From assembly GCF_900114375.1 (NCBI RefSeq), contig NZ_FOSV01000002.1, positions 124,001-188,000 on the forward strand: a DNA stretch of 64,000 nt. Direction: 5' to 3'. The notes beneath the pieces were generated by a model. The model had not been told where the DNA came from. It saw nothing but the letters and a program-made list of their open reading frames with translations, and ran no database searches. A program made the position numbers and the translations under genes. This document shows positions 48,714 through 60,322 of this stretch, piece by piece. Numbering within the stretch: position 1 is the stretch's first letter; each line of letters begins with the position of its first letter. The stretch comes from Methylorubrum salsuginis (GTDB taxonomy: Bacteria; Pseudomonadota; Alphaproteobacteria; Rhizobiales; Beijerinckiaceae).

Positions 48714-49245
48714 ACAATCGAGTGTTTTGCAGCCTAGCATTATCTCGCGCATTTCTTGCGGCGCGGCGGCTGCTTGTTCCTCCCGAGACTCGGACCGTTC
48801 GCCGCCTCTGTGGGGCGGCGACCATCGCGGCGCTGCTTATAGGAAGAAGATTTCCCTTTGTCATCAGGCCGGAGACGGTTCGCGGCGCTTTTTTGCCGAG
48901 GTTGCGGCAAACTGCCTTCCGACGGGTCGAAACGGGCGGTGCGCACGCTGTTTCCCGCCCTCACGGCCGCCGTTCCGGGACGCGAAGCGAACCCGGACCC
49001 GCAGGGGCCGCCGGAGGCCTGCGATCCACGACGGGCCGCACGGCATCGTTTCCGCGTCGCATCGCGGGCGGATTCCGGGTTCCGCTGCGCGGCCCCGGAA
49101 TGACGGCGTGCTGAAGGGAGACAGCCATCCCCCGCCCGGCCTGTGCTTCGTCACCGCTTGTATTTTGTGGGCGCAATGTGTTGTGTGCCTCGCGCGCCGG
49201 CCCGTCTTCCTGCCGCCGGTCGCGCCAGCCGTTCAAGGTCGAAAG
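48714..49245. other. Gene-free stretch upstream of proS
   Basis: About 530 bases. The open frame that runs through it into proS is not protein-like. It contains the inverted repeat element at 48969-49106 and must carry the proS promoter. No T-box or other riboswitch was recognised. Confidence 0.5.
48969..49106. repeat. Long imperfect inverted repeat (CCGGGTTCGC family)
   Basis: A left arm with TTCCGGGACGCGAAGCGAAC and a right arm with the reverse complement of CGCAGCGGAACCCGGAA enclose about 75 bases. The same half-element appears upstream of recO (around 61757-61785). The sequence type is a frequent intergenic repeat in Rhizobiales. Confidence 0.6.
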
Positions 49246-50571
49246 ATGCGTCTCTCCCGCTACTTCCTGCCGATCCTGCGCGAGACGCCCAAGGAAGCCG
49301 AGATCGTCTCGCATCGCCTGATGCTGCGCGCCGGCATGATCCGCCAGGAGGCCGCGGGCATCTATGCGTGGCTGCCGCTGGGCCTGCGGGTGCTCGACAA
49401 GGTCTGCAAGGTGATCCGCACCGAGCAGGACCGCGCGGGCGCCGTCGAGATCCTGATGCCGACGATCCAGGCCGCCGACCTGTGGCGCGAATCCGGCCGC
49501 TACGAGGCCTACGGCAAGGAGATGCTGCGCCTGAAGGACCGCCACGAGCGCGATCTGCTCTACGGGCCGACCGCCGAGGAGGTCGTCACCGAAATCTTCC
49601 GCGCCAGCGCCCGCTCCTACAAGGACGTGCCCAAGAACCTCTATCAGATCTCGTGGAAGTTCCGTGACGAGGTGCGCCCGCGCTTCGGCACCATGCGCTC
49701 GCGCGAGTTCCTGATGAAGGACGGCTACTCGTTCGATCTCGATCAGGCCGGGGCGCGCCACTCCTACAACAAGGTGTTCGTCTCCTATCTCCGCACCTTT
49801 GAGACGCTCGGCCTGCGGGCGATCCCGATGCGCGCCGATACCGGCCCGATCGGCGGCGACCTCAGCCACGAATTCATCATCCTGGCCCAGACCGGCGAGA
49901 GCGAAGTCTTCTGCGATCGCGCCTACTTGGATATGCCGGTGCCGCCGCCGTCGGTCGATTTCGACGACGTGGCCGGCCTTCAGGGCGTGGTCGATGCCTG
50001 GACCTCGCATTACGCCGCCACCGACGAGATGCACGACACGGCGGCCTTCGCCGAGGTGCCGGAGGCGTCTCGCCTCTCCGCCCGCGGCATCGAGGTCGGC
50101 CACATCTTCTATTTCGGCACCAAGTACTCGACGCCGATGAAGGCCGTCGTCACCGGCCCCGACGGGCAGGAGCGACCGGTGCATATGGGCTCCTACGGCA
50201 TCGGCCCGAGCCGGCTGGTGGCCGCCACCATCGAGGCGAGCCACGACGAGGCCGGCATCATCTGGCCGGACGCCATCGCCCCGTTCGACGTGGCCCTGAT
50301 CAACCTCAAGGTTGGCGACACCGCCTGCGACACGGCCTGCGCCGAGATCCAGGCCGCGCTCGAGACCGCGGGTCTCTCGGTGCTCTACGACGACCGCGAC
50401 GACCGGCCCGGCGCCAAGTTCGCCACCGCCGACCTGATCGGCCTGCCCTGGCAGGTCATCGTCGGGCCGAAGGGGCTGGCGGACGGCAAGATCGAGCTGA
50501 AGCGCCGTGCCACCGGCGAGCGCGAGACGCTCGACCCGGTCGATCTGCCGGCCCGGCTGCGGCGCGTCTGA
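49246..50571 (+). CDS. proS: Prolyl-tRNA synthetase (short form without editing insert)
   Basis: A 441-residue class II aminoacyl-tRNA synthetase. Motif 1 lies near [16 protein letters not shown], motif 2 in [23 protein letters not shown], and motif 3 in [14 protein letters not shown]. The anticodon-binding domain forms the last 100 residues. The E. coli-type enzyme has about 570 residues with an inserted editing domain between motifs 2 and 3; here motif 2 runs into motif 3 without it, as usual in alphaproteobacteria. The ATG at 49246 ([19 protein letters not shown]) matches the family start. Confidence 0.96.
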   Translation: MRLSRYFLPILRETPKEAEIVSHRLMLRAGMIRQEAAGIYAWLPLGLRVLDKVCKVIRTEQDRAGAVEILMPTIQAADLWRESGRYEAYGKEMLRLKDRHERDLLYGPTAEEVVTEIFRASARSYKDVPKNLYQISWKFRDEVRPRFGTMRSREFLMKDGYSFDLDQAGARHSYNKVFVSYLRTFETLGLRAIPMRADTGPIGGDLSHEFIILAQTGESEVFCDRAYLDMPVPPPSVDFDDVAGLQGVVDAWTSHYAATDEMHDTAAFAEVPEASRLSARGIEVGHIFYFGTKYSTPMKAVVTGPDGQERPVHMGSYGIGPSRLVAATIEASHDEAGIIWPDAIAPFDVALINLKVGDTACDTACAEIQAALETAGLSVLYDDRDDRPGAKFATADLIGLPWQVIVGPKGLADGKIELKRRATGERETLDPVDLPARLRRV

Positions 50572-50581
50572 GGCGATCGCG

Positions 50582-51913
50582 ATGGCGCTGGCGCTCGGCA
50601 GTCTGACGGACGGCGCGAAGGGCGCTCTGAAAGGGGCTTGGGCCCGCCTGCGCAGCGCGCGGGCGAGCGCCTCGACGCGGCCCTTCGCGGGCTTCGAATG
50701 GCTGATCGCCGGCCGCTATCTCCGCGCCCGGCGCCGGGGCGGCGGCGTCTCGGTGGTGGCCCTGTTCTCGGTGCTCGGCATCGCGGTCGGCGTCGCCACC
50801 CTCATCATCGTGCTCTCGGTGATGAACGGCTTCCGCACCGAGCTGCGCTCCAAGATCGTCGGGCTCAACGGCCACGTCTTCGCCGCGCCGATCGACAAGC
50901 TGTTCACCGATTACGTCGATCTCTCCGAGCGCCTGGAGAAGGTGGCGGGCGTGCGCGCCGTGGTGCCGATGGTGCAGGGGCAGGCCTTCGCCTCCTCGCC
51001 CTATGGCGGGTCCGGCGTGCTGGTGCGCGGCGTGCGCGAGGCGGATCTCGCCAAGATCCCCGCCGTCTCCTCGGCCATCAAGAGCGGCTCGCTCGAAGGG
51101 TTCGACGACGGCACCGGGCTGGCACTGGGCAAACGGCTCGCCGATTCCCTCGGACTCCAGGCCGGCGATCAGGTCACGCTCCAGACCCCGAAGGGGGCGA
51201 GCACGCCGTTCGGCACCGCGCCGCGCTCCAAGAGCTACACCGTGAAGGCGATCTTCGAGATCGGGGTCACCGATTTCGACACCACCATGGCCTTCATGCC
51301 GCTGACCGAGGCCCAGGCCTTCTTCAACCGCGACGGCGACGTCAGCCTGATCGAGATCTATCTCGACGACGCCGACACGGTGGGCGAGATGCGCGAGCCC
51401 CTGGAGATGGCGGCGGAGCGCCCGGTCCTCCTGACCGACTGGCGCCAGACCAACCGCACCTTCTTCGGCGCCCTGGAGGTGGAGCGGAACGTGATGTTCC
51501 TCATCCTCAACCTCATCGTCATCGTGGCGACGCTCAACATCGTCTCGGGCCTGATCCTGCTGGTGCGCGACAAGTCCTCGGACATCGCGATCCTGCGCAC
51601 CATGGGGGCGACGCCGGGGACGATCATGCGGGTGTTCCTGATCAACGGGGCGCTGATCGGCATCGTCGGCACGGTGATCGGGCTGATCGGCGGGGTGCTG
51701 TTCACCCTCAACATCAAGCCGATCCAGCGCACCCTGTTTCCCGGCGCCTGGGACCCGACGGTGCGCTTCCTCGCCGAGATTCCGGCCGAGATGAACACCA
51801 CCGAAGTGACCATCATCGTCGTCACCTCGATCCTCTTGTCGCTCGCCGCGACCCTCTATCCCTCCTGGCGCGCCGCCCGGCTCGATCCGGTGCAGGCCCT
51901 GCGCTACGGCTGA
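50582..51913 (+). CDS. lolC: Lipoprotein-releasing ABC transporter permease LolC/LolE
   Basis: A 443-residue inner-membrane permease of the LolCDE system, which extracts lipoproteins from the inner membrane for delivery to LolA. It has one helix near residue 60 ([32 protein letters not shown]), a large periplasmic domain (about 85-310) and three C-terminal helices with the [15 protein letters not shown] motif. Only one permease gene is present before lolD, so the transporter may be homodimeric or LolF-like. Confidence 0.92.
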   Translation: MALALGSLTDGAKGALKGAWARLRSARASASTRPFAGFEWLIAGRYLRARRRGGGVSVVALFSVLGIAVGVATLIIVLSVMNGFRTELRSKIVGLNGHVFAAPIDKLFTDYVDLSERLEKVAGVRAVVPMVQGQAFASSPYGGSGVLVRGVREADLAKIPAVSSAIKSGSLEGFDDGTGLALGKRLADSLGLQAGDQVTLQTPKGASTPFGTAPRSKSYTVKAIFEIGVTDFDTTMAFMPLTEAQAFFNRDGDVSLIEIYLDDADTVGEMREPLEMAAERPVLLTDWRQTNRTFFGALEVERNVMFLILNLIVIVATLNIVSGLILLVRDKSSDIAILRTMGATPGTIMRVFLINGALIGIVGTVIGLIGGVLFTLNIKPIQRTLFPGAWDPTVRFLAEIPAEMNTTEVTIIVVTSILLSLAATLYPSWRAARLDPVQALRYG

Positions 51914-51923
51914 CGGAATCTCC

Positions 51924-52634
51924 ATGACACAGTCGCAAGCCGGCGCCGCGCAGCCGGTGCCGGCCCTGTTCTTCTCGGGCGTCGAGCGCCGCTACCCGCA
52001 AGGGGAGGGGGCGCTGGAAATCCTGCGCGGCACCGATCTGGCCATCTGGCCGGGCGAACTCGTCGCGCTCGTGGCCCCCTCCGGCGCCGGCAAGTCGACG
52101 CTGCTCCATCTCGCCGGCCTCTTGGAGCGGCCCGACGGCGGCGAGGTCTATATCGGCGGCCAGCCCACCGCCGCGATGTCCGACGGCGAGCGCACCCGGC
52201 TGCGGCGCGAGGAGATGGGCTTCGTCTACCAGTTCCACCACCTGCTGCCGGAATTCTCGGCGCTGGAGAACGTGGTGCTGCCCCAGCTCATCCGCGGCCT
52301 CGGCCGCAAGGAAGCCGAGGCGCGGGCCGCCGAGCTCCTGAGCTTCCTCGGCCTCAAGGAGCGCCTGCCGCACCGTCCGGCCGAACTGTCGGGCGGCGAG
52401 CAGCAGCGCGTCGCCATCGCCCGCGCGGTGGCCAACGGGCCCCGCCTGCTTCTGGCCGACGAACCCACCGGCAACCTCGACCCGCAGACCTCGGGCCGGG
52501 TGTTCAGCATCCTGCTTCAGCTCGTGCGCGCCTCCGGCCTCGCCGCCCTCATCGCCACCCACAACATGGACCTCGCCGCCCGGATGGACCGGCGGGTGAC
52601 CATCCGCGACGGGATGATCGAGCAGCTGGGGTAG
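51924..52634 (+). CDS. lolD: Lipoprotein-releasing ABC transporter ATPase LolD
   Basis: A 236-residue ATPase partner of LolC. It shows Walker [14 protein letters not shown] (about residue 50), the Q-loop region [23 protein letters not shown] signature [14 protein letters not shown] and Walker [13 protein letters not shown], followed by the H-loop ATHN. The [10 protein letters not shown] segment is typical of LolD. It starts ten bases after lolC. Confidence 0.95.
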   Translation: MTQSQAGAAQPVPALFFSGVERRYPQGEGALEILRGTDLAIWPGELVALVAPSGAGKSTLLHLAGLLERPDGGEVYIGGQPTAAMSDGERTRLRREEMGFVYQFHHLLPEFSALENVVLPQLIRGLGRKEAEARAAELLSFLGLKERLPHRPAELSGGEQQRVAIARAVANGPRLLLADEPTGNLDPQTSGRVFSILLQLVRASGLAALIATHNMDLAARMDRRVTIRDGMIEQLG

Positions 52635-52977
52635 GGGCGATCCGCGAAGGAAGAGCCGCTCGCAGGCTCTGACGCGACCCTGCCGATCCCCATCCGTACG
52701 CCCCGAGGCGGGCCGGTGCGCAACCGCAACACGGCCGCCCGGGGTGGGGCCGCTCATGGCCTCGAATGGGCCTGACTACGCCGGTCGCTCAACTAACCTG
52801 AGGTCTGCCGAGTGAATTCCGGAGCTTCAGGGGTTGCCAGCCGGTTCCGATCTCGTGATGGCTTCGAACAGCAACACGATCACCGCTCCGTCGCGCTTCG
52901 CACCCGCGAGACGCATCGGACGAAGGCGTATCCTTCGGTACTGGCCGTCCCTGCCCCGACGAGTTCGTCCCGCGCCC
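52635..52977. other. Gene-free stretch after lolD
   Basis: About 340 bases. A small hairpin AGAGCC / GGCTCT (52651-52669) shortly after lolD may assist termination. A frame open from 52858 into the sulfotransferase-like gene is basic and not conserved-looking. Nothing else is recognisable. Confidence 0.45.
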
Positions 52978-53679
52978 ATGCCGATCGTTCGCATCAACGG
53001 CCACCTGCTCTATTACTGCCACGTGCCCAAGGCGGTCGGGTCCGCCGTCGAGGCCTATCTGCGGGCGCAGTTCGGGCCCCTCGCCTTCGCCGACGAGCAG
53101 TTCTACGAGCTGAGCCCGCCCGACCGCTGGACCCGCAGCTCGCCGCAGCATGTCGATGTCGAGAGCTTCGAGCGACTCTTCCCGGCGGACTTCTTCGACG
53201 ACGTCTTCGCGGTGGTGCGCGATCCGCTTCCGCGCCTCGTCTCGGCCTACAAGTTCCAGAAGCTGGTCGAGGGGCTGATCCCGCCCGAGGCGAGCTTCGA
53301 CGCGTGGGTGCTCGGCCTGGACCGGGCCATGATCGGGCGGCGCTTCGCCTTCGACAACCACCTGCTGCCGATGCACCGGCTGGTGCCGGAGGGCACCCGC
53401 ATCTTCCGCATGGAGAGCGGCCTCGGCGCGGTGATCGATTATCTCCGTGGCCGTGCCGCCACGACCGGCGCCTTCGTCAACCGTTCATTCACTCTATCGC
53501 CGCCCCGCGCCGTTTCGGGCTTTACAAAGAACAAAACAAGAACAAAACTCGCTCCATCACCAGGGAGCGACCACATGGCCAAGCGCGGGTTCCTCACCAA
53601 CCTCGTCGAGTTCACCGCCTTCGGCATGCTCTTCGGCGCGGTCGCGCTGTGGGCGGTAGCCTTGGCGCCGATTCACTAA
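52978..53679 (+). CDS. Sulfotransferase-like protein, C-terminally degraded
   Basis: The first about 155 residues resemble small bacterial sulfotransferase-family proteins. CHVPKAVGSAVEAYL is a PAPS-loop-like motif, then come SPQHVDVES, FAVVRDPLPRLVSAYKFQ with the conserved Arg, FDNHLLPMHRLVPEGTRIFRME and GLGAVIDYL. Homologues continue for roughly 60-100 further residues. Here the reading frame instead enters a short AT-rich region containing a promoter and LexA box, then runs in the same frame into the 34-codon gene at 53575. The gene is therefore probably truncated, and the apparent fusion is accidental. Confidence 0.6.
   Translation: MPIVRINGHLLYYCHVPKAVGSAVEAYLRAQFGPLAFADEQFYELSPPDRWTRSSPQHVDVESFERLFPADFFDDVFAVVRDPLPRLVSAYKFQKLVEGLIPPEASFDAWVLGLDRAMIGRRFAFDNHLLPMHRLVPEGTRIFRMESGLGAVIDYLRGRAATTGAFVNRSFTLSPPRAVSGFTKNKTRTKLAPSPGSDHMAKRGFLTNLVEFTAFGMLFGAVALWAVALAPIH
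53521..53549 (+). promoter_or_regulatory. SOS-type promoter of the 34-codon gene
   Basis: TTTACA (53521-53526), a 17-base spacer and AAAACT (53544-53549) form a plausible -35/-10 pair. The spacer holds the LexA box. The -10 hexamer is weak compared with TATAAT. The local AT-richness contrasts with neighbouring coding DNA. Confidence 0.55.
53529..53543 (+). promoter_or_regulatory. LexA box GAAC-N7-GAAC
   Basis: GAACAAAACAAGAAC matches exactly the alphaproteobacterial SOS operator (direct repeat GTTC-N7-GTTC on the other strand). About two exact matches are expected by chance in 64 kb counting both strands. The weight comes from its placement between promoter hexamers, 32 bases before the start codon of a small membrane protein. 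Confidence 0.65.
53575..53679 (+). CDS. 34-residue single-pass membrane peptide, LexA-box controlled (SidA-like candidate)
   Basis: A 34-codon gene starting ATG at 53575 after GGGAG at seven-base spacing. The peptide has a short basic N-terminus (MAKRGFLTNLVEF) and one hydrophobic helix (TAFGMLFGAVALWAVALAPI, about residues 14-33). A hairpin CCGGGCGC / GCGCCCGG starts ten bases after the TAA. A LexA box lies in the promoter. Small LexA-controlled membrane peptides are known: SidA of Caulobacter blocks division, TisB of E. coli lowers membrane potential. A similar role here is inference; no homologue was compared. Confidence 0.62.
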   Translation: MAKRGFLTNLVEFTAFGMLFGAVALWAVALAPIH

Positions 53680-53689
53680 CCGTTCGCAT

Positions 53690-53716
53690 CCGGGCGCCGT
53701 TTGTTCCCGCGCCCGG
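53690..53716 (+). terminator. Hairpin after the 34-codon gene
   Basis: Stem CCGGGCGC (53690-53697) / GCGCCCGG (53709-53716) with an 11-base loop, ten bases past the stop codon. There is no T-run, so it may be a weak or Rho-assisted terminator or a stabilising hairpin. Confidence 0.5.
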
Positions 53717-53875
53717 CGGGTTGCGCACAGGAAAGCGGTCCGGACGCGCGTGATCCGGTCCGGCCGCGGCTTTGCGGTCGCGAAGCGGTGGATATCCGGT
53801 TCGGTGCGATCCTTGAGTGACAGACTCGGAAGGCATTGATCGGCGATCTTGAGCAGGCTCCGAACAGGGTCCCTC

Positions 53876-57397
<3,522 letters not shown>

Positions 57398-57408
57398 AAT
57401 TCCGGGTT

Positions 57409-57511
57409 CCCAAAGGACCAAGTCCTTTGGCGGGGTCTCGGGGCAGAGCCCCGAGGTTGGCTTCGCCGACCAGGGCTTTGCCCTGGACCCACGAAAGGAC
57501 TCGTCCTTTCG
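57409..57511. repeat. Array of five consecutive hairpins between dnaE and hmp
   Basis: Five tight stems follow one another: CCAAAGGAC/GTCCTTTGG (57410-57430), CTCGGGGC/GCCCCGAG (57437-57455), GGTTGGC/GCCGACC (57455-57471), CCAGGGC/GCCCTGG (57470-57486) and CGAAAGGAC/GTCCTTTCG (57492-57511). Loops are two or three bases. The array fills the space between convergent dnaE and hmp and could terminate both. It is a Methylobacterium-type intergenic palindrome cluster. Confidence 0.8.
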
Positions 57512-57522
57512 AAACCTGGGAC

Positions 57523-58761
57523 TCAGGCCGCTTGGCGCTCGTCCTCGACCAGTTCGTCGGCGGGGCCGAAGAACTCGAAGCGGATGCGCTCGGCCGGGAC
57601 GCCCCGGCGGTGCAGGCCGTTCACCAGGGACGCCAGGAACGGCTTGGGGCCGCACAGGTAGTAGGTCGCCGCTGGCGGCACCGTCTGCACCAGCCAGTCG
57701 GCGGTGATGAGGCCCTGCGCGTCGTAGTGTTCACCCAGCCGGTCGCTGGCCTCGGGGGCGGCGTAGACTGTGTGGAGGTGCCGGTTGTCCGATCCGGCGA
57801 CCAGCCCCCGGACATGCTGGCGCATCGCGTGGACCCGGCCGTTCAGGGCGCCGTGGACGAACCACGTCTCCCGCTCCGGCGTCTCGGCGACGAGGGTCTC
57901 CAGCATGCTCACCATCGGGGTCAGCCCGACGCCGCCGCTGACGAGCACGACCGGCGCCAGAGTCCCCCGGTCGAGGAAGAAATCGCCCGCGGGCGGGGCC
58001 ACTTTCAACACCGTGCCGGGCCCGGCTTGCCGGTGCAGCCAATGCGAGACGATGCCCGCCGGCGTGCCCGGCCGTTCCTCGCGCTTGACGGTGATGCGGT
58101 AGGCGCGGTCGTTCGGCGCGCAGGAGATCGAGTAGTTCCGCTTCAGCACGCCGTGGCCGGGCAACTCGAACAGGAAGCCGAGATACTGGCCGGGTTCGTG
58201 GCGGGCGATGGGGCCGCCGTCGGCCGGGACCAGCACGAAGGAGCGGATCGTCTCGCTCTCGTCCGTGACGCTCTCGACCCTGAGGTCGCGCCAGCCGTTC
58301 CAGCCGCCGGGCCGCGCCGCGAGATCGCGGTAGATCGCCGCCTCGCGGCCGATCAGCAACTCGGCCAGGAACCAATAGGCCTCGCCCCAGGCGGCGCAGA
58401 TCTCCGGCGTCGCCGCCGCGCCGAGCACGTCGCCGATGGCGCCCAGCAGCGCGTCGGCCACGTGCGGATAATGCTCGGGCAGGATGTTGAGCGCCACATG
58501 CTTCTGGGCGATGCGCTCGACCGCGCCGCCGAGGACCCCGAGGTTGTCGATGTTGCGCGCATAGGCCAGGACGGCCTGGGCGAGCGCCTTGGGCTGCGAG
58601 CCCGTCTCACCGTGATGCGACTGGTTGAAGAGATCGCGCATCTCCGCGTTCTCGAACAACCGCTCGTACATGCGGCGGGTGATGGCGAGGCCGTGCGCCT
58701 CGAGGGCGGGAACGGTGGCCTTGATGAGGGCGATGGTGGGAGCGGATAGCGGAGTCGGCAT
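57523..58761 (-). CDS. hmp: Flavohaemoprotein (nitric oxide dioxygenase)
   Basis: A 412-residue enzyme that oxidises NO to nitrate. The globin domain (about 1-140) shows MYERLFENAEMRDLFNQSH and the proximal haem histidine in IAQKHVALNI. The FAD domain contains HEPGQYLGFLFELPG and RNYSISCAPN. The NAD domain has LVSGGVGLTPMVSMLETL and the C-terminal YYLCGPKPFLASL. It is divergent from nsrR with 96 bases between start codons, which hold two NsrR-type operators, so NO-dependent derepression is expected. Confidence 0.96.
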   Translation of the reverse strand: MPTPLSAPTIALIKATVPALEAHGLAITRRMYERLFENAEMRDLFNQSHHGETGSQPKALAQAVLAYARNIDNLGVLGGAVERIAQKHVALNILPEHYPHVADALLGAIGDVLGAAATPEICAAWGEAYWFLAELLIGREAAIYRDLAARPGGWNGWRDLRVESVTDESETIRSFVLVPADGGPIARHEPGQYLGFLFELPGHGVLKRNYSISCAPNDRAYRITVKREERPGTPAGIVSHWLHRQAGPGTVLKVAPPAGDFFLDRGTLAPVVLVSGGVGLTPMVSMLETLVAETPERETWFVHGALNGRVHAMRQHVRGLVAGSDNRHLHTVYAAPEASDRLGEHYDAQGLITADWLVQTVPPAATYYLCGPKPFLASLVNGLHRRGVPAERIRFEFFGPADELVEDERQAA

Positions 58762-58773
58762 GGGCTGCTCTCA

Positions 58774-58796
58774 AAGATGCATATCGCATGAACCTT
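58774..58796. promoter_or_regulatory. NsrR operator 1 (hmp-proximal)
   Basis: A 23-base site with left half AAGATGCATAT, an almost perfect match to the NsrR half-site AAGATGCATTT. The right half GCATGAACCTT matches the mirrored consensus at 7 of 11 positions. It lies 13 bases upstream of the hmp start codon. Confidence 0.7.
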
Positions 58797-58813
58797 TTAC
58801 GGCCGCGCTGGAA

Positions 58814-58836
58814 AAGGTGCAACGAAAATCCACCTT
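58814..58836. promoter_or_regulatory. NsrR operator 2 (nsrR-proximal)
   Basis: A 23-base site with the same spacing: left half AAGGTGCAACG, centre A, right half AAATCCACCTT. Outer arms AAGGTG and CACCTT are perfectly inverted. Its centre is 40 bases from operator 1, close to four helical turns, and it ends 21 bases before nsrR, suiting autoregulation. Confidence 0.68.
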
Positions 58837-58857
58837 ATCGGCGGAAAGAGAGTGTTC

Positions 58858-59319
58858 ATGCGTCTGACCCGCTACACCGACTACGCCCTGCGCACCCTGA
58901 TCTATGTCGGCCTGCACGAGCCCCGGCAGAGCTCCATCGCCGAGATCGCCCGCGCCTACGGCATCTCCGAGAGCCACCTGACCAAGGTGGTGCATCAACT
59001 CGGTCGCCTCGGGCTGATCCGCACCATTCGGGGGCGGGGCGGGGGCTTGCGGCTGGCCCAGCCGGCGGCGGAGATCGTCGTCGGCGCCGTGGTGCGCCAG
59101 ACCGAGGACGACCTCGCCCTGGTCGAGTGCTTTGCCGGGGGCGCCTGCGCGATCACGCCCGCCTGCCGCCTGCGCCGGGCGCTGGGCGAGGCGCTCGCCG
59201 CCTTCCTCGCGGTGCTCGACGGCTACACCCTGGCCGACCTGCTCGGCGGCGCGGAGCGCCGGGAGATGGCCGCCCTGCTCGGGCTTCCGGAGCCGGCGCC
59301 GGAGGCGCTCGACGTTTAA
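58858..59319 (+). CDS. nsrR: Rrf2-family nitric-oxide-sensing repressor NsrR
   Basis: A 153-residue winged-helix regulator. The N-terminus MRLTRYTDYALRTLIYVGLH and recognition helix ISESHLTKVVHQLGRLGLI are typical of NsrR. The iron-sulfur ligands are three cysteines in CFAGGACAITPACRLR (about residues 93-105). NO damages the cluster and relieves repression. The ATG at 58858 was preferred to a GTG two codons upstream. The neighbour is its expected target hmp. Confidence 0.94.
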   Translation: MRLTRYTDYALRTLIYVGLHEPRQSSIAEIARAYGISESHLTKVVHQLGRLGLIRTIRGRGGGLRLAQPAAEIVVGAVVRQTEDDLALVECFAGGACAITPACRLRRALGEALAAFLAVLDGYTLADLLGGAERREMAALLGLPEPAPEALDV

Positions 59320-59535
59320 GGGTTCCGAAAGGCTGCTGCCGGAGCGTGGCGGAAAACCGCGATTCGGCCTTACGGGCGCCACAGCTCAGTGATCCTCCGG
59401 TGCCCGGTTCTCGGCAAACCAGCGTATGACGGCCTCGACTTCGGCGCGAAGCGATGGCCCTCCCGCGATGGAGCGGCCGAGCTTTCGAAATTGGCCGCGG
59501 CGCTCAAGAGGGCGCCGCCTGGAGGATTGACGGTG
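59320..59535. other. Short gap between nsrR and lytic transglycosylase
   Basis: About 216 bases. Frames open on both strands here are short and not recognisable. The segment includes the promoter region of the transglycosylase and a GGAGG shortly before its start codon. Confidence 0.4.
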
Positions 59536-60321
59536 ATGACCAGACGCGGGTTCAGGATGCTCGTGGCGGCCGGGCTGACGGCTCTCGCCGGCGGGGCGCA
59601 GGCCGCGCAATGCGGCAACACCGCCGCCGGGTTCGAGGCCTGGAAGGATCAGTTCGCCGCCGAGGCCCGCGGCCGGGCGAGCGCGGCGAGCCTGCAGGCG
59701 CTCCAGGGCACCACCTATTCCACGGCGACGATCTCGGCCGACCGCGGCCAGAAGAGCTTCAAGCTCTCCCTCGACCAGTTCCTGGCCAAGCGCGGCGGCA
59801 ACACCATCGTCTCGCGCGGGCGCGCCCTCAAGGCGCAGAACGCGGCGCTCTTCGCCTCCATCGAGCAGCGCTACGGCGTGCCCGCCGGCCCGCTGATCGC
59901 GATCTGGGGCATGGAGACCGGCTTCGGCGCCGTGAAGGGCAACGTCAACACGCTCTCGGCGGTGGCGACGCTGGCCTACGATTGCCGCCGCTCGGAGTTC
60001 TTCACCGACCAGCTCTACGCCGCGCTCAAGCTGGTGGATGCCGGCGTCATCACCCCGGCGACCCGCGGCGCCGCCCACGGCGAGGTCGGCCACACCCAGT
60101 TCCTGCCCAAGAACGTCCTGACCTACGGCGTCGGCGGCAGCCTCGACAGCGCCCCCGTCGCCCTGAACTCGACGGCGAACTTCCTCAAGGGCCACGGCTG
60201 GCAGCGCGGCGCGGGCTACCAGCCCGGCGAGCCGAACTTCGCGGCGATCCAGGGCTGGAACGCGGCCGGCGTCTACCAGCGCGCCATCGCGCTGCTCGGT
60301 GCCAAGATCGACGGCCAGTGA
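59536..60321 (+). CDS. Lytic murein transglycosylase (MltB-like)
   Basis: A 261-residue exported peptidoglycan lyase. A twin-basic signal peptide (MTRRGFRMLVAAGLTALAGGAQA) precedes a GH103-type domain. The catalytic glutamate is in IWGMETGFGAVKGN, followed by SAVATLAYDCRRSEFF, GEVGHTQFLPKN and AALNSTANFLKGHGW-type segments. It lacks the peptidoglycan-binding repeat of longer homologues. The start at 59536 follows GGAGG at suitable spacing; the frame is open upstream without a leader. Confidence 0.88.
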   Translation: MTRRGFRMLVAAGLTALAGGAQAAQCGNTAAGFEAWKDQFAAEARGRASAASLQALQGTTYSTATISADRGQKSFKLSLDQFLAKRGGNTIVSRGRALKAQNAALFASIEQRYGVPAGPLIAIWGMETGFGAVKGNVNTLSAVATLAYDCRRSEFFTDQLYAALKLVDAGVITPATRGAAHGEVGHTQFLPKNVLTYGVGGSLDSAPVALNSTANFLKGHGWQRGAGYQPGEPNFAAIQGWNAAGVYQRAIALLGAKIDGQ

Positions 60322-60322
60322 G

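Noticed and set aside
52834..52977. N-terminal extension of the sulfotransferase-like gene
   Set aside because: Basic, low-complexity residues with no similarity to the family start; the ATG at 52978 gives the expected N-terminus.
59386..60195. Minus-strand open frame opposite the lytic transglycosylase
   Set aside because: It is antisense to a well-supported gene and has no recognisable domain, although its last 20 residues look superficially protein-like.
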